A DNA stretch of 64,000 nt from Tritrichomonas musculus (lineage: Eukaryota > Parabasalia > Tritrichomonadida > Tritrichomonadidae): contig JAPFFF010000003.1 in assembly GCA_039105265.1 (NCBI GenBank), positions 558,001-622,000 on the forward strand, written 5' to 3'. The stretch's first letter is position 1, and the number at the start of each line of letters is the position of its first letter. Below the pieces are notes generated by a model, which did no database searches, was not told the DNA's origin, and worked only from the letters and a program-made list of their open reading frames with translations. Shown one piece after another: positions 35,959-46,060 of this stretch. The translations under genes and the position numbers were made by a program.

Positions 35959-37800
35959 ATGAGATTTCAACTCACGCGACTTCATATCTTGGGAATTATA
36001 ACCATGACTGCTTTTGCTTTTTGTATATTCTCAATTCTTTATAATTACAATTTCAATAGAAGTAAAAAAGTAATTCAAAATATCGATTCCAATCCATGTT
36101 ATCATCTAAAAGAAGTTAAATCGGAAGGTTATACAGTAGAAATAAGTTTTGATAAGCCAATACCTGAAGATATCAGATTAAACTTGAATTCATACTTTGG
36201 ATATCAAACCCAAGCTTTTGATCTTCCTCTTGTTATGCGACCAGGTACACCAAAGATATTGTTTTCTTCTAATATATCATTAATTCTTGATTTTTTTCTC
36301 CCATTCGTCCAAAATTATACTGGATATCTAATTTGTGCTGATCCTAAAAATTTTAAATCATCAACTTTTCAAATTCCGCATGATGTACTTTCTGAGGTAG
36401 ATAATTTTATGCCATTAAATATGAATATTAAACATTTCAGAAAAACTAATGACAAGGAAGAACCAAATAAAAGCTTGGAGCCAGAAAATGAATGGTCTCA
36501 GATGATATGTTATGGTACTAGCTATGAAACTCGTTATTGTGATATGCGTCATGTTGCGATCTACAAACAAATATTTGTTTTTGCAACTCAAGCAGACTTT
36601 ATTTTTCCAGAACCATTTCTTACACTTGGAGCTAGATCGCCTCCATTCGACCGCTCAGAAGGTCGACTTATTTATGAACCATCAGTAATTCATGAACCTC
36701 TCTCAAAAATTCCTGGTGAAATTGTTCATTATAGCTCAACTCCTCTTTGTTATATTATGTCACGCTTTTATAACTCAATAATGCTTTGGCACACAACTTT
36801 TGATTTCCTTGTTCCAGCTTTTCACATGTTTGACAAATTTGAGAAAAATGAAAAACCAAGCATAACAAATAACTCTAATAAAAATGAAAAATCCAAAAAT
36901 CCACTGCCAAAAAACAGCACTTCAGGAAATGATCAAAATAACAGATATTTATTTATTAGGGATTTTGAAGTCGATGCTTATCCAGAACTTATCAAAACAC
37001 TTTCTAATCACAAAATAATATTTCTTTACAACGACTTTGTCACACGAAAGTTTGATCGAGTGATTGTTGGTATTGAAAAACTCGAAATAAATCCATCCTC
37101 AGCCAGACCAGGAGAAGGTATGTTTAATATCAAGTATAACTTTACAAAGGAAACAGCACCAAATCTTAGATCAAGTGTCCTTTCAGCATTATCAATCAAA
37201 GAAGATCCTATTGATCCATTTTCGCCACTTATTCTAATTATCGAGAGAAAAGATACAAGTCATCGTTTTTTTGTGAATATAGATGATATTGAAGAGTATC
37301 TTTTAAGTCGTTGTGACTTTTGCAGAGTAAAACGAATTGATTATACAAATGAAAATTTCACATCGCAAGCTGGATTGACTAATCGTGCTTCTGTTTTAAT
37401 TGGAGTTCATGGATCTGGATTGGCAAATTGTCTTTGGATGCATCCATCTACAGAAAAGGCGCCAACTGCCATGATCGAATTATTTCCAAACGGTTACTCT
37501 TGTCGTGATTGGTTTCATGGAGCAGCAAATGTTTCAAGGGTTGAATATTACAGTGTAATGGGAAAGAAAGATCGTGAAAAAATAAAAATTGTAAAAAAAG
37601 ATAAATTTAAAAATAGCACCTTTGATGATTCTGAAAAAGAAAAATTAAATTATTGTAAATCTCATCAAGAGTTATGTTCCACAACTTTGTGCCATGACCT
37701 TCTTCGTGACCAAAATGTTACAATAGAAGTTGGCGCATTAAGCTCTGTGTGGTTGACTATTGTTTCCAAATTCATCCATGCACAAAAACTGTATGAATAA
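35959..37800 (+). CDS. GT61-family glycosyltransferase, type II membrane protein
   Basis: A 613-residue Golgi-type enzyme. A short cytoplasmic N-terminus is followed by one membrane anchor at about residues 10-30 (IITMTAFAFCIFSILY), then a luminal domain. The C-terminal third carries the GT61/DUF563 signature: VLIGVHGSGLANCLWMHP then MIELFPNGYSCRDWF, as in EOGT and plant xylosyltransferases, which transfer sugars to proteins or glycans in the secretory pathway. The sugar donor cannot be read from the sequence. A lysine/asparagine-rich insertion sits near residues 300-330. The start is the ATG after an A-run. It is the first host gene after the virus-like block, and such genes are numerous in trichomonads. 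Confidence 0.8.
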   Translation: MRFQLTRLHILGIITMTAFAFCIFSILYNYNFNRSKKVIQNIDSNPCYHLKEVKSEGYTVEISFDKPIPEDIRLNLNSYFGYQTQAFDLPLVMRPGTPKILFSSNISLILDFFLPFVQNYTGYLICADPKNFKSSTFQIPHDVLSEVDNFMPLNMNIKHFRKTNDKEEPNKSLEPENEWSQMICYGTSYETRYCDMRHVAIYKQIFVFATQADFIFPEPFLTLGARSPPFDRSEGRLIYEPSVIHEPLSKIPGEIVHYSSTPLCYIMSRFYNSIMLWHTTFDFLVPAFHMFDKFEKNEKPSITNNSNKNEKSKNPLPKNSTSGNDQNNRYLFIRDFEVDAYPELIKTLSNHKIIFLYNDFVTRKFDRVIVGIEKLEINPSSARPGEGMFNIKYNFTKETAPNLRSSVLSALSIKEDPIDPFSPLILIIERKDTSHRFFVNIDDIEEYLLSRCDFCRVKRIDYTNENFTSQAGLTNRASVLIGVHGSGLANCLWMHPSTEKAPTAMIELFPNGYSCRDWFHGAANVSRVEYYSVMGKKDREKIKIVKKDKFKNSTFDDSEKEKLNYCKSHQELCSTTLCHDLLRDQNVTIEVGALSSVWLTIVSKFIHAQKLYE

Positions 37801-38508
37801 TAAATATAATAGTATATATACAAAACTATATAAATGATATATAAGAAACAATTCTAATTATTACTTATATCAGTGCCATCATTGGTATCTTATGTTTGTG
37901 TCAATATTAAAGTATGTTTTAAGGGTTATCATTCTGATTTTTTTCTTTATTAGAATTTATTCGATTATGCAATTTATTTTTCAAATTTTCAGTCTCATTT
38001 TGGATTTTACAAGATAAGCAAAAATAAATTGCTTTGTTAACATAATTAACAAGTTCAGTTGAATCATTAAAGAGTAGCCAAATAATCTTTTTTTTACCTA
38101 TTTTTGGCAGAAATCTTTAAGGATTTTAATAATTTAATTTTTGTTAAATACATGCATATAATTTATTATTTTATTTAATTTTTTAAAATCTTAAAAAGTA
38201 AGCAAAATATTTATAAATCAAAAATTGCATATTTTGAAAAAGATGAAATAAAAATAATTCAAAATTTATAAACACTCAGAAAATTGTTAATACATAAAAC
38301 TTTCATTAACTTTAACAATTGAATTTTATTTGATGATATCACGTTTTATATTTCCTAATATTTTAAAACGATATTCCTTTTTAAGGACTAAAAAAACTAC
38401 TCATATCATTTTTTTCAACCGATAACTTGAAAAATTTATCGTACAAGCCAAAATATTGTCCTCTGAAGAATTTTTATCGATCAAAATTGAAAATACACAT
38501 TTTTTTAA
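37801..38508. other. AT-rich host intergenic region
   Basis: About 700 bases between the glycosyltransferase and the Rab gene. It has no frame of note, no repeats above background and no RNA gene that I can recognise. It ends in a T-run just before the Rab ATG. Confidence 0.4.
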
Positions 38509-39102
38509 ATGTCTTCAATTATCTCATATAAGTTCATCATAATAGGTAGCTCTGGCGTTGGCAAAACCGCTATTCTTAAGCGCCTTGTAGAAGATACATT
38601 TTCAGATGAATCACAATCTACAATTGGTGTTGAATTTGATTCGACAATGATAACAGTTGAGGACCGCCGAGTTAAACTTCAGATTTGGGATACAGCAGGT
38701 CAAGAACGCTTTAGATCAATTGCAAAAGCATACTATCGAAATGCAGTTGGAGTTATTCTTGTTTTTGATATTACTGAACGAAAATCATTTGATGAATTAT
38801 CATCTTGGCTAAATGATGTACATACTTTATGCGATCCAAATGCAGTTATTCAATTAATTGGTAATAAAGCTGATCTTGCAAGTCAAAGAGCAGTCACATT
38901 AACTGAGGCAGAAGCATTTGCAGCCCATCAACATATGCAATATCTCGAAACATCAGCAAAAGGAGGTGATAATGTCAGAGAAGCCTTTGTACGAGTTGCT
39001 TCAGACATTCTAAGCAAAGGATTAAAACCATCTACACCACCTATAGATAAAAATCCTTTACTTCCAGAATCATCAAGTGGTAGCAAAGGATCATGCTGTT
39101 AA
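38509..39102 (+). CDS. Rab-family small GTPase
   Basis: A 197-residue vesicle-traffic GTPase. G1 is GSSGVGKT (about 13-20), the effector loop is STIGVEF, G3 is WDTAGQERFRSI, G4 is GNKAD and G5 is ETSAKGG. The C-terminus is GSKGSCC, a double-cysteine prenylation site that anchors Rabs to membranes. The WDTAGQERFRSI and YYRNAVGVILVFDIT segments resemble the Rab4/Rab11/Rab14 group, but the subfamily is not certain. All catalytic residues, including the Gln after the DTAG motif, are present, so it should cycle normally. Length is typical. It starts at the first ATG after a T-rich leader. Confidence 0.95.
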   Translation: MSSIISYKFIIIGSSGVGKTAILKRLVEDTFSDESQSTIGVEFDSTMITVEDRRVKLQIWDTAGQERFRSIAKAYYRNAVGVILVFDITERKSFDELSSWLNDVHTLCDPNAVIQLIGNKADLASQRAVTLTEAEAFAAHQHMQYLETSAKGGDNVREAFVRVASDILSKGLKPSTPPIDKNPLLPESSSGSKGSCC

Positions 39103-39924
39103 TTTTACATTTGAACTATTTTCATTTTTTTTTTTTTTTTGAAAATAAATATTATATTTTTATCATAATAAAATAAAATAATTCTTATTTCTTGAAAACA
39201 ACTATGAATCAAATACTAGGTAATTAATGTAGATTTATCAATATTGAGCTGCTTGTTTCATCTTTATGTAAATATTATTCGTAATAATATTGCCAATATA
39301 AACTTTCAATAACCTATTTATTTAAATGATACGATATACCACTTGTCAATAACAATTCCAATAACATCTTGAAGAATAAAAACAAAAGAAAAAAATATTT
39401 AAATAACGTTTTTTTTTTTTGAAATAACCCTTTGAATTTTTTTTTAAACAAAACCAAAAACTCTTATTGGCTTGATTTTTTTTAATAGAAATGCATAAGT
39501 ATTATTTATTTTCTAGATAACATATTATTTTTGCTCAATTTTCATAACTAAATATTTTAGTTTAATTTCAAATTTAATGAAAAAATCATAAATTTATATT
39601 TAAACTTTTTTTTCAAAAAGTTATTCACATTCAAATACGAGCACAATATTGAAATACATTAAAAATAAAATTATTTTGATAAATTTCTCTATAAGGTAAC
39701 ATATATTACCAAAATATATAAAATATAATTCATTCTTTATTGAAATTGCTGTATATTTGAAACATTAAAATGCGATTTATCTGAAAATTATTATATTCAA
39801 AAATTTGATTAAATAGGGTTAATAAATTCAATGCTACCTTATCATTTTTTTTTTTGAGAGGAAAATAGAATTTGCGAAAATTTTGTTCGTCAATTTTTTG
39901 ACCAATATTGAAAAAAGTTTCATT
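39103..39924. other. AT-rich host intergenic region
   Basis: About 820 bases with several homopolymer T and A runs and no protein-like frame. Just before the next gene the sequence ttcattATG resembles the short initiator (TCA+1-type) found close to start codons in trichomonads; this is suggestive only. Confidence 0.35.
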
Positions 39925-40926
39925 ATGGATTTTGCACTACTTATCTCAACAACATTGGTTCAAAATCCTAATACTCCTCCCGCAGCTATTATAACAGACG
40001 AAATTACATCAGTAGGTCGATATGGAACGATTAAAATGGATACAAGCCGTACACACGAAGTATCAAAACATCACGCTGAACTCCGCTATGAAGATTTTCA
40101 TGGAAAAAAATTTTGGTTTATTGAAGATAAAAAATCAATGAATGGAACTTTTTTAAATTCAAAAAAAATTAAAAAACATATATTAAAAGACGGAGATGAA
40201 CTTGTTTTTGGAGGAGGGAGTTGTTTTTATTATGGCGATCAGATATCATCAACTGATTCAGCTGAATGCCGCTATATATTTGTTTTACCAGACCCCAAAA
40301 TAGAATACTCGCCGTTCTCTAATAAAGATATAAATCTCTCAGAAATTAATGACACTGAAGAATGTTGTATTTGCTATTTACCAATGGCAATGAAATCTAC
40401 ACTCTCATGTGGCCATTCATTTTGCAGAAAATGCTTATTATCATGGGGAAAGAAATGCACTAAAAAAGAAATTCCTTTTGTATGCCCAATCTGTAGACAT
40501 GAATTTGATCCTTCACAAGCAATATTACCAAGTGTAAGATTGGAAAATGATACAAATTATATATATGATGTTGAACCACTGTTAAGAAAACTCGATATTT
40601 CTTCACTAAAGGAGGTAGAAAATCTGTCAATTTTTAATCAATGGAGTGCTGGAGATCGTAATTTGTTCTGGGATTATTTTAATAAAATTTCAGACACAAA
40701 AAAAAAGCAAATAGTTTTCAGAAAAGCTACAAATACTTCTTATAGGGATATCAAAAATGCAACGATTGAACAGCTAGAAAATGCGAAAAATAATTTAGAA
40801 ATCGATTTAACAGATTCAAATTATTTACGTCAAGAAGTTATGAGGCAAATCTCAATTCAGGTTTACCATAAAGAATATATAAAGCCAACACAAAATTCTA
40901 CTAATACCCATGTTCGTAATTATTAA
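39925..40926 (+). CDS. FHA-RING protein (probable E3 ubiquitin ligase)
   Basis: A 333-residue product from the first real ATG; the frame is open 42 bases upstream but without ATG. An N-terminal FHA domain spans residues about 25-100 (VGRYGTIKMDTSR, then SKHHAEL and SMNGTFLNSKKI), which binds phospho-threonine. A RING finger follows at about 140-190: CCICYLPM, CGHSFCRKCLLSW and CPICRHEF, a full set of zinc ligands for recruiting an E2. The FHA plus RING order resembles RNF8, CHFR and fungal Dma proteins, which link phosphorylation to ubiquitination in mitosis or DNA damage. The C-terminal ~130 residues are helical and unmatched. It is a host nuclear or cytosolic protein. Confidence 0.88.
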   Translation: MDFALLISTTLVQNPNTPPAAIITDEITSVGRYGTIKMDTSRTHEVSKHHAELRYEDFHGKKFWFIEDKKSMNGTFLNSKKIKKHILKDGDELVFGGGSCFYYGDQISSTDSAECRYIFVLPDPKIEYSPFSNKDINLSEINDTEECCICYLPMAMKSTLSCGHSFCRKCLLSWGKKCTKKEIPFVCPICRHEFDPSQAILPSVRLENDTNYIYDVEPLLRKLDISSLKEVENLSIFNQWSAGDRNLFWDYFNKISDTKKKQIVFRKATNTSYRDIKNATIEQLENAKNNLEIDLTDSNYLRQEVMRQISIQVYHKEYIKPTQNSTNTHVRNY

Positions 40927-41268
40927 AATGCGATTTGTTTGTTTGTTTTTAAAAATCATCTTTATTACATTGCATCTATTTTTTTTATTATATTATTTAA
41001 TTGGATATATTTATGAATCATATATGAAGATATTTTTTTAATACCATCTTTATCATATTTTCTTTAATTGTACTTATTTATTTATTTTACTTTTAATTTC
41101 AAATTTTATCTATTTCACATGTTTATATATTTTATTTCTATTAAAAAGGTAAAGATATTTTGTTTTTTTTTTTACCAATTTTTCAAAACATACATTCAAA
41201 AATTTGAAATAATTTGAAAGAATCAATTTGAATTAAATTCAAATTGCAGAAAATTTTGGTGTTATTTC
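40927..41268. other. AT-rich host intergenic region
   Basis: About 340 bases, strongly T-rich, with no frame or repeat of note. It ends tttcATGATC at the start of the large membrane protein. Confidence 0.35.
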
Positions 41269-44200
41269 ATGATCAATGATGTTCGATTAAAGAGTGAAAG
41301 CGCATCAAACAATCGTCTTGTTCCAAAGAGTCTTCTTTCAATCGTAATTTCTAATATTCGAGTTTTTTTTTCGTATTGTGAAAATGTTATTACTCTTCCA
41401 ATATCGTTTTATTTAGTGCTATCAGCCTACCTGCTATCCTTATTGATTTTACCACTTATGATCTTAGCAAACAATGAAATATGGGGAGAATATCCAACAT
41501 TATCAAATACGTTATATTTGATATCTTTTTTCCTTCGACTTGGGTCATTATATACCGGTGCTAATCAAGTAATTATTTCATCTATTTTTAATATAGCTTT
41601 CGCCGTTGTTTTCATGCTTCCTTTATTAATTTTCTCGTCCATCTATAAAGTCAAAGGGCGAGTTCCCAAATATTTTTGCTTTCTTACAACTCTTTGCACA
41701 GATTTTTTAATTCCAATCATTTGCTTATGGATACCATCACAAATTGGAACCATTGTTGGTCTTTTAATCAATCCCAAACCAGATCAATCCACTTCCATAT
41801 TTATCATATTATTATTTGCATTAATAATTATTTTTCTTTTATTATACACATTTGTTAACTCTATTTTATTTCCGCAAGTCAACTTTACTCAAGGAAGGAC
41901 AATTACATGGATTGGTAATTCAATGCTTTACATCTATTCATATGTAGCAATTATCTTATTCTTAACTCGAATATGCGAAATAATAGATAACAACACAGCC
42001 CGAGTTACAATAATATGTTTTTATTCAATATTTACCATTTTATCCATTTTTTTCACTTTTTACTTCCTCCCTTTCATTGATACAAATTTTAGTTCAATTT
42101 TTATGGGAGGTTCGTCTGCATCAATAATTGTTATAATTTTTATCATATTAAAATTTTATATTGATGGAGTTGAAAGTTTAATGCTAATTATTTTATTTGC
42201 CCTTTTCTTTTTAAGCTCGACACTTATTTCCGAAAAATTAATAAAAAACAAAGAGATCAAAATATTAGCCACTCTTGATCGCATATATCAGAATCAAGTA
42301 GAATTTAACGAAGCATTTAAAAATTCAAATCAATTCCTCTTATATTCTCGGACTGGTTTTAAGAATGCACATCCATACATATTAGATTTTGACCTATTTG
42401 ACCAAGCTATTCTTAAATGGCCGCATTCACGAAATGTCTGGATTCAGTACCTACGTTTTTTAGCTGTTTATTTTGAGAAGAAAACGAAGCTTGTTGAAGT
42501 TTTGTCAGAAATGAAAAAACAGAAATTTGAGGGAACTCATATAAAAGGATTCAGAACCCTATTGAAATACATAACGAACAGTAGGAAGCGTCATTTTTCC
42601 TCTGATTTGAAAGTCAAGTTCAAACTACTCGATGAGCAAATTCGAGCGACAAAGAACCTTCTTGTTATTTATTGGTCTGCGATTGAAGAGTGCTCGTCTT
42701 CGACGGCGTATGACATTGGGAAACAATTGAATAAACTCATACAAAATATTGAGAGCATGTTCTTACATTTTGATTTATTATATCCTAACAATTCTTCCAT
42801 ATCGACCAAATTTTCTAATTTTCTGTCGTCTATCGTCTTCGATTCAAAATTGGCTGAGTCATGGAAGAAGAAAGCCACTCAATTAAGGGACCAAAAACGG
42901 TTTATTTTTGACATGACACAACAATTTGCCTTTGAAACATTTCCGCTTCTTCCAAGGTCATTGAATGAGCGACAATTGGACGCACATTTACCCGTTCTTG
43001 AAGGCTCAGTTTCAATGACAGACAACCACGGAAATGAGAGCCAATCACAAATTTCAATGACCGCTTTGCAGTCAGAAAATGCAGCCTACGAATCAAGCAG
43101 CATTCGTCAACTAGCATTAAAAGCACCTGTTCCTTTCATTCGCAATTTAATGATATTATTATTATGTTCAACTTTTGTTTGCTTTTTCATCGGTCCTTTT
43201 GTTGTAGCCTTTTTTGTTTTCCATCAATCATCAAGCATGCGACCTTATTTGAGTGAGATTTCGACAACGTGTCGCATTAGCGAATTAATTGCGTCCATTT
43301 CGAATTATGTTTTTATTGAAGCAATGAAGATTGAGAACACTTTTCCTTCCAATGAGAAGTACATTGTGAACCAAATAAACTCAACCGAACAAAGCTATTC
43401 AAATACAATTTTGAATAAGATTATTTCGGTTACGAAAGAGATGCATGAATTTAATGTTTTTGCAATAACTTCTCTTAAAGTTGATTCTATTTCGTCAACT
43501 TCTTTGTTTTTGACACCTGTTTCGTACGTTACTTATTCACTTCATTCCAACGGTTCACTTTTGCCATCGACGGCCAAATTAACATTGAATGAAGGCATTT
43601 CAGCGTTGATTGGCGATTTCTCTCAATTTTCACCCGATTATATACGTTACCATATCTCTTTCATGGCTGAAGAATGGTTCATCAGTTGCATCAAGAATTC
43701 GTATAACGTTGCACCTTCTGTTCTTGACTTTGTCTTTTATTTGTGCTGCGATGTTCGTTCTTTATTGATTAATTTGAAGTCAAACACGTTAATTATCACG
43801 ATTGTCTTTTCAATCATTTCTATTTTGTTTCTTCCTGCTGAAATTGTCATGATTATAAATATCAAAAAACAATGGAATTCGATTATTAAAATCATCAATT
43901 CTTTGCCTCACATGGCAATTCAGAAGACCATTTCACATTTCTCTCATCTTCGATCACTTTCGAATTTGGAGCAAAATGCGAAATTTGAAAGCAAATACAC
44001 AAACACATTCATTAAAATGATTTCAAGTCGAGATGTTAAAAATGGTCTTTCAATTCGGTTTTTGATTGGATTAATCATATCACATATGATTTTGTCAATC
44101 ATTGCTTTTGTAGCCTTTTATTTTATAATTGATGCCATTACACAGCGAATGATTTTCATTCCTTATAGTTTGTATTTATCAGAGAATCTTCTTTCATGCT

Positions 44201-45924
44201 TCAATCGATGTTCTTTTTTAGTTTTGAGATGCATCACGATGACCAAAGGACGATCATTTTGCGATGACACAAGAGAAACGTTATCAGCAAGTTTTAATGA
44301 AATAATGCCGAGAACGCGGGACTCATTAAACAGCTTCTTATTCGTTGAAGATCATGAATACGGAACCGGCATTTTGAGTAGTTCGATGGATTTTATTGAA
44401 GGCTTGTTTGATGATAATGGCGATTGGAGGAATAAAGAGATTTCTAATCAAATCATTTTGCAAATGCCAAGAATAATGATGTTTGACGTCATTTACGAAA
44501 TTATTAATCGTCTTTACTTCAAAATAACAACTGTGGAATATACAACAATGCTTAGTGAAGATGATGAAAATTTCATCTTGCTGACAAATTTCGTTCTCGA
44601 TCATTTATTTGAGAATTCATTTAAAGAAATTAATGACAATTTCGAGGATTTAATGAAATCAATGATTTCTCAACAAAATGTCATTTTGTTCATCATTTCA
44701 ATTGCCATTTTCTTTATTGGAATAATCTTCTTAATTGTCATTGTGAATCAATTCTTGACAATTCTTAACACGACTCGTTTTTGCCTCTCTTCATTGTCGA
44801 TGATTGATGTTCATTTTCTGACAGACGTTTCTGACATTTTGCAACTTTTTTCTGGAAATTTCGATTCATCAAACATTGATAAAAATTCTTTGTTGCCGTC
44901 ACTTTTGAAGACTCAAGAAATTGTTGAAGATAGCATCATTATTGTTAATGAAGACTTCTGCATTTCTTCTTTTAATAAAGCCGCTTCTCTGAACTTTAAC
45001 TTGTCTAATAATTTAAGCAGAGAATCTAGAATCGACGCAATTTTGAATTTCGAAGATCAAAAAGTGCTTCAATGTGCAGCTGTCATGCTGTTTAACACAA
45101 CCGACAATGATGAATTCTCTGGATTGAAAGAAGCTACTTTTGATACTCGTGTCGCACCAATTGATTCTTCTTTTCCTGACTTCATTCAAGCAGTGACAAT
45201 GAAGCTGGTGAATGACGGACTCATCTCTAATCAACTCGTGATTTTGATTGCTAAACAAGACCAATTTGAGAAAGAAATAAGAGAAATTAACGAAAATAAA
45301 AGAAAAATTGAAGAATTGAAAAAAGCTGTCATTCCTAAACAAATCCGTGAAAAAGTGGATATTAAAAGTGACTTTATTAAATTATCTATCAAAAATGCAA
45401 TTATCGTCACTTTTCAATGCATTTATGACGATAAAAATGATATTCAAAATTTTGATTTGAAAACCGTTTACCAATTTTGCTATGATATAATTCAGGAATT
45501 GATGACAGAATTTAACGACGTGTGCTTCATTAAAGGTTTCGGTAACTCAATTTGTTTGTGCTTTAACATGATCGAACAAAATTACATTTTGATGGAGAGT
45601 TTATCTGACGCAATATCTTTCGCTCTTAAGTACTTCGAACTTTGCAAAAATAATGAAATTGTAATGCAATGTGGAATGTCTTATGATATTTTGGCTCAAG
45701 CTGGAATGATATCTACAAATAGATTATCTTTCGATTACTACGGTGAGTCTAGAAAATCTTCGGCTAAACTCGCTTGGAATTCAAAACCTTATACAATTGT
45801 TTTTGATAGTAATTTAAATGATTTTATTTCTGAAGAATATCGCGATGTATTAAAGACAATTACAATTGATGAGGATGGACAAATATATCAATGTTTGCCA
45901 TTATCTAATAGTAATGAGGCTTGA
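41269..45924 (+). CDS. Giant multi-pass receptor with PAS-like and degenerate nucleotide-cyclase-like domain
   Basis: A 1,551-residue protein. Residues about 25-330 hold about nine membrane segments. A helical cytosolic part follows, then four more membrane segments near 625, 855, 935 and 1,140 that frame two predicted outer loops. A PAS-like segment lies near 1,210-1,330 (EDSIIIVNEDFCISSFNKAA). The end (about 1,365-1,551) has the order of a class III adenylate/guanylate cyclase domain, including IKGFGNSICLCF, MQCGMSYD and FDYYGESRKSSAKLA. This architecture is typical of the large cyclase family of trichomonads. The metal-binding Asp of the usual F-x-D-I block is not apparent, GD is replaced by GN, and the G-x-x-V-N-x-A-x-R block is altered, so catalysis is doubtful. 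Confidence 0.8.
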   Translation: MINDVRLKSESASNNRLVPKSLLSIVISNIRVFFSYCENVITLPISFYLVLSAYLLSLLILPLMILANNEIWGEYPTLSNTLYLISFFLRLGSLYTGANQVIISSIFNIAFAVVFMLPLLIFSSIYKVKGRVPKYFCFLTTLCTDFLIPIICLWIPSQIGTIVGLLINPKPDQSTSIFIILLFALIIIFLLLYTFVNSILFPQVNFTQGRTITWIGNSMLYIYSYVAIILFLTRICEIIDNNTARVTIICFYSIFTILSIFFTFYFLPFIDTNFSSIFMGGSSASIIVIIFIILKFYIDGVESLMLIILFALFFLSSTLISEKLIKNKEIKILATLDRIYQNQVEFNEAFKNSNQFLLYSRTGFKNAHPYILDFDLFDQAILKWPHSRNVWIQYLRFLAVYFEKKTKLVEVLSEMKKQKFEGTHIKGFRTLLKYITNSRKRHFSSDLKVKFKLLDEQIRATKNLLVIYWSAIEECSSSTAYDIGKQLNKLIQNIESMFLHFDLLYPNNSSISTKFSNFLSSIVFDSKLAESWKKKATQLRDQKRFIFDMTQQFAFETFPLLPRSLNERQLDAHLPVLEGSVSMTDNHGNESQSQISMTALQSENAAYESSSIRQLALKAPVPFIRNLMILLLCSTFVCFFIGPFVVAFFVFHQSSSMRPYLSEISTTCRISELIASISNYVFIEAMKIENTFPSNEKYIVNQINSTEQSYSNTILNKIISVTKEMHEFNVFAITSLKVDSISSTSLFLTPVSYVTYSLHSNGSLLPSTAKLTLNEGISALIGDFSQFSPDYIRYHISFMAEEWFISCIKNSYNVAPSVLDFVFYLCCDVRSLLINLKSNTLIITIVFSIISILFLPAEIVMIINIKKQWNSIIKIINSLPHMAIQKTISHFSHLRSLSNLEQNAKFESKYTNTFIKMISSRDVKNGLSIRFLIGLIISHMILSIIAFVAFYFIIDAITQRMIFIPYSLYLSENLLSCFNRCSFLVLRCITMTKGRSFCDDTRETLSASFNEIMPRTRDSLNSFLFVEDHEYGTGILSSSMDFIEGLFDDNGDWRNKEISNQIILQMPRIMMFDVIYEIINRLYFKITTVEYTTMLSEDDENFILLTNFVLDHLFENSFKEINDNFEDLMKSMISQQNVILFIISIAIFFIGIIFLIVIVNQFLTILNTTRFCLSSLSMIDVHFLTDVSDILQLFSGNFDSSNIDKNSLLPSLLKTQEIVEDSIIIVNEDFCISSFNKAASLNFNLSNNLSRESRIDAILNFEDQKVLQCAAVMLFNTTDNDEFSGLKEATFDTRVAPIDSSFPDFIQAVTMKLVNDGLISNQLVILIAKQDQFEKEIREINENKRKIEELKKAVIPKQIREKVDIKSDFIKLSIKNAIIVTFQCIYDDKNDIQNFDLKTVYQFCYDIIQELMTEFNDVCFIKGFGNSICLCFNMIEQNYILMESLSDAISFALKYFELCKNNEIVMQCGMSYDILAQAGMISTNRLSFDYYGESRKSSAKLAWNSKPYTIVFDSNLNDFISEEYRDVLKTITIDEDGQIYQCLPLSNSNEA

Positions 45925-46060
45925 TTTTTATATATATATATCTATATTATTATATTATTTTATTGTTTTGTGTAAAAAAAAATAGATTTTTAATTTCATT
46001 TCATTTTGTTTTTGAAATTTTTCTTTTGAAATTTTTCTTTTGAGGATTTGAAAATACATA

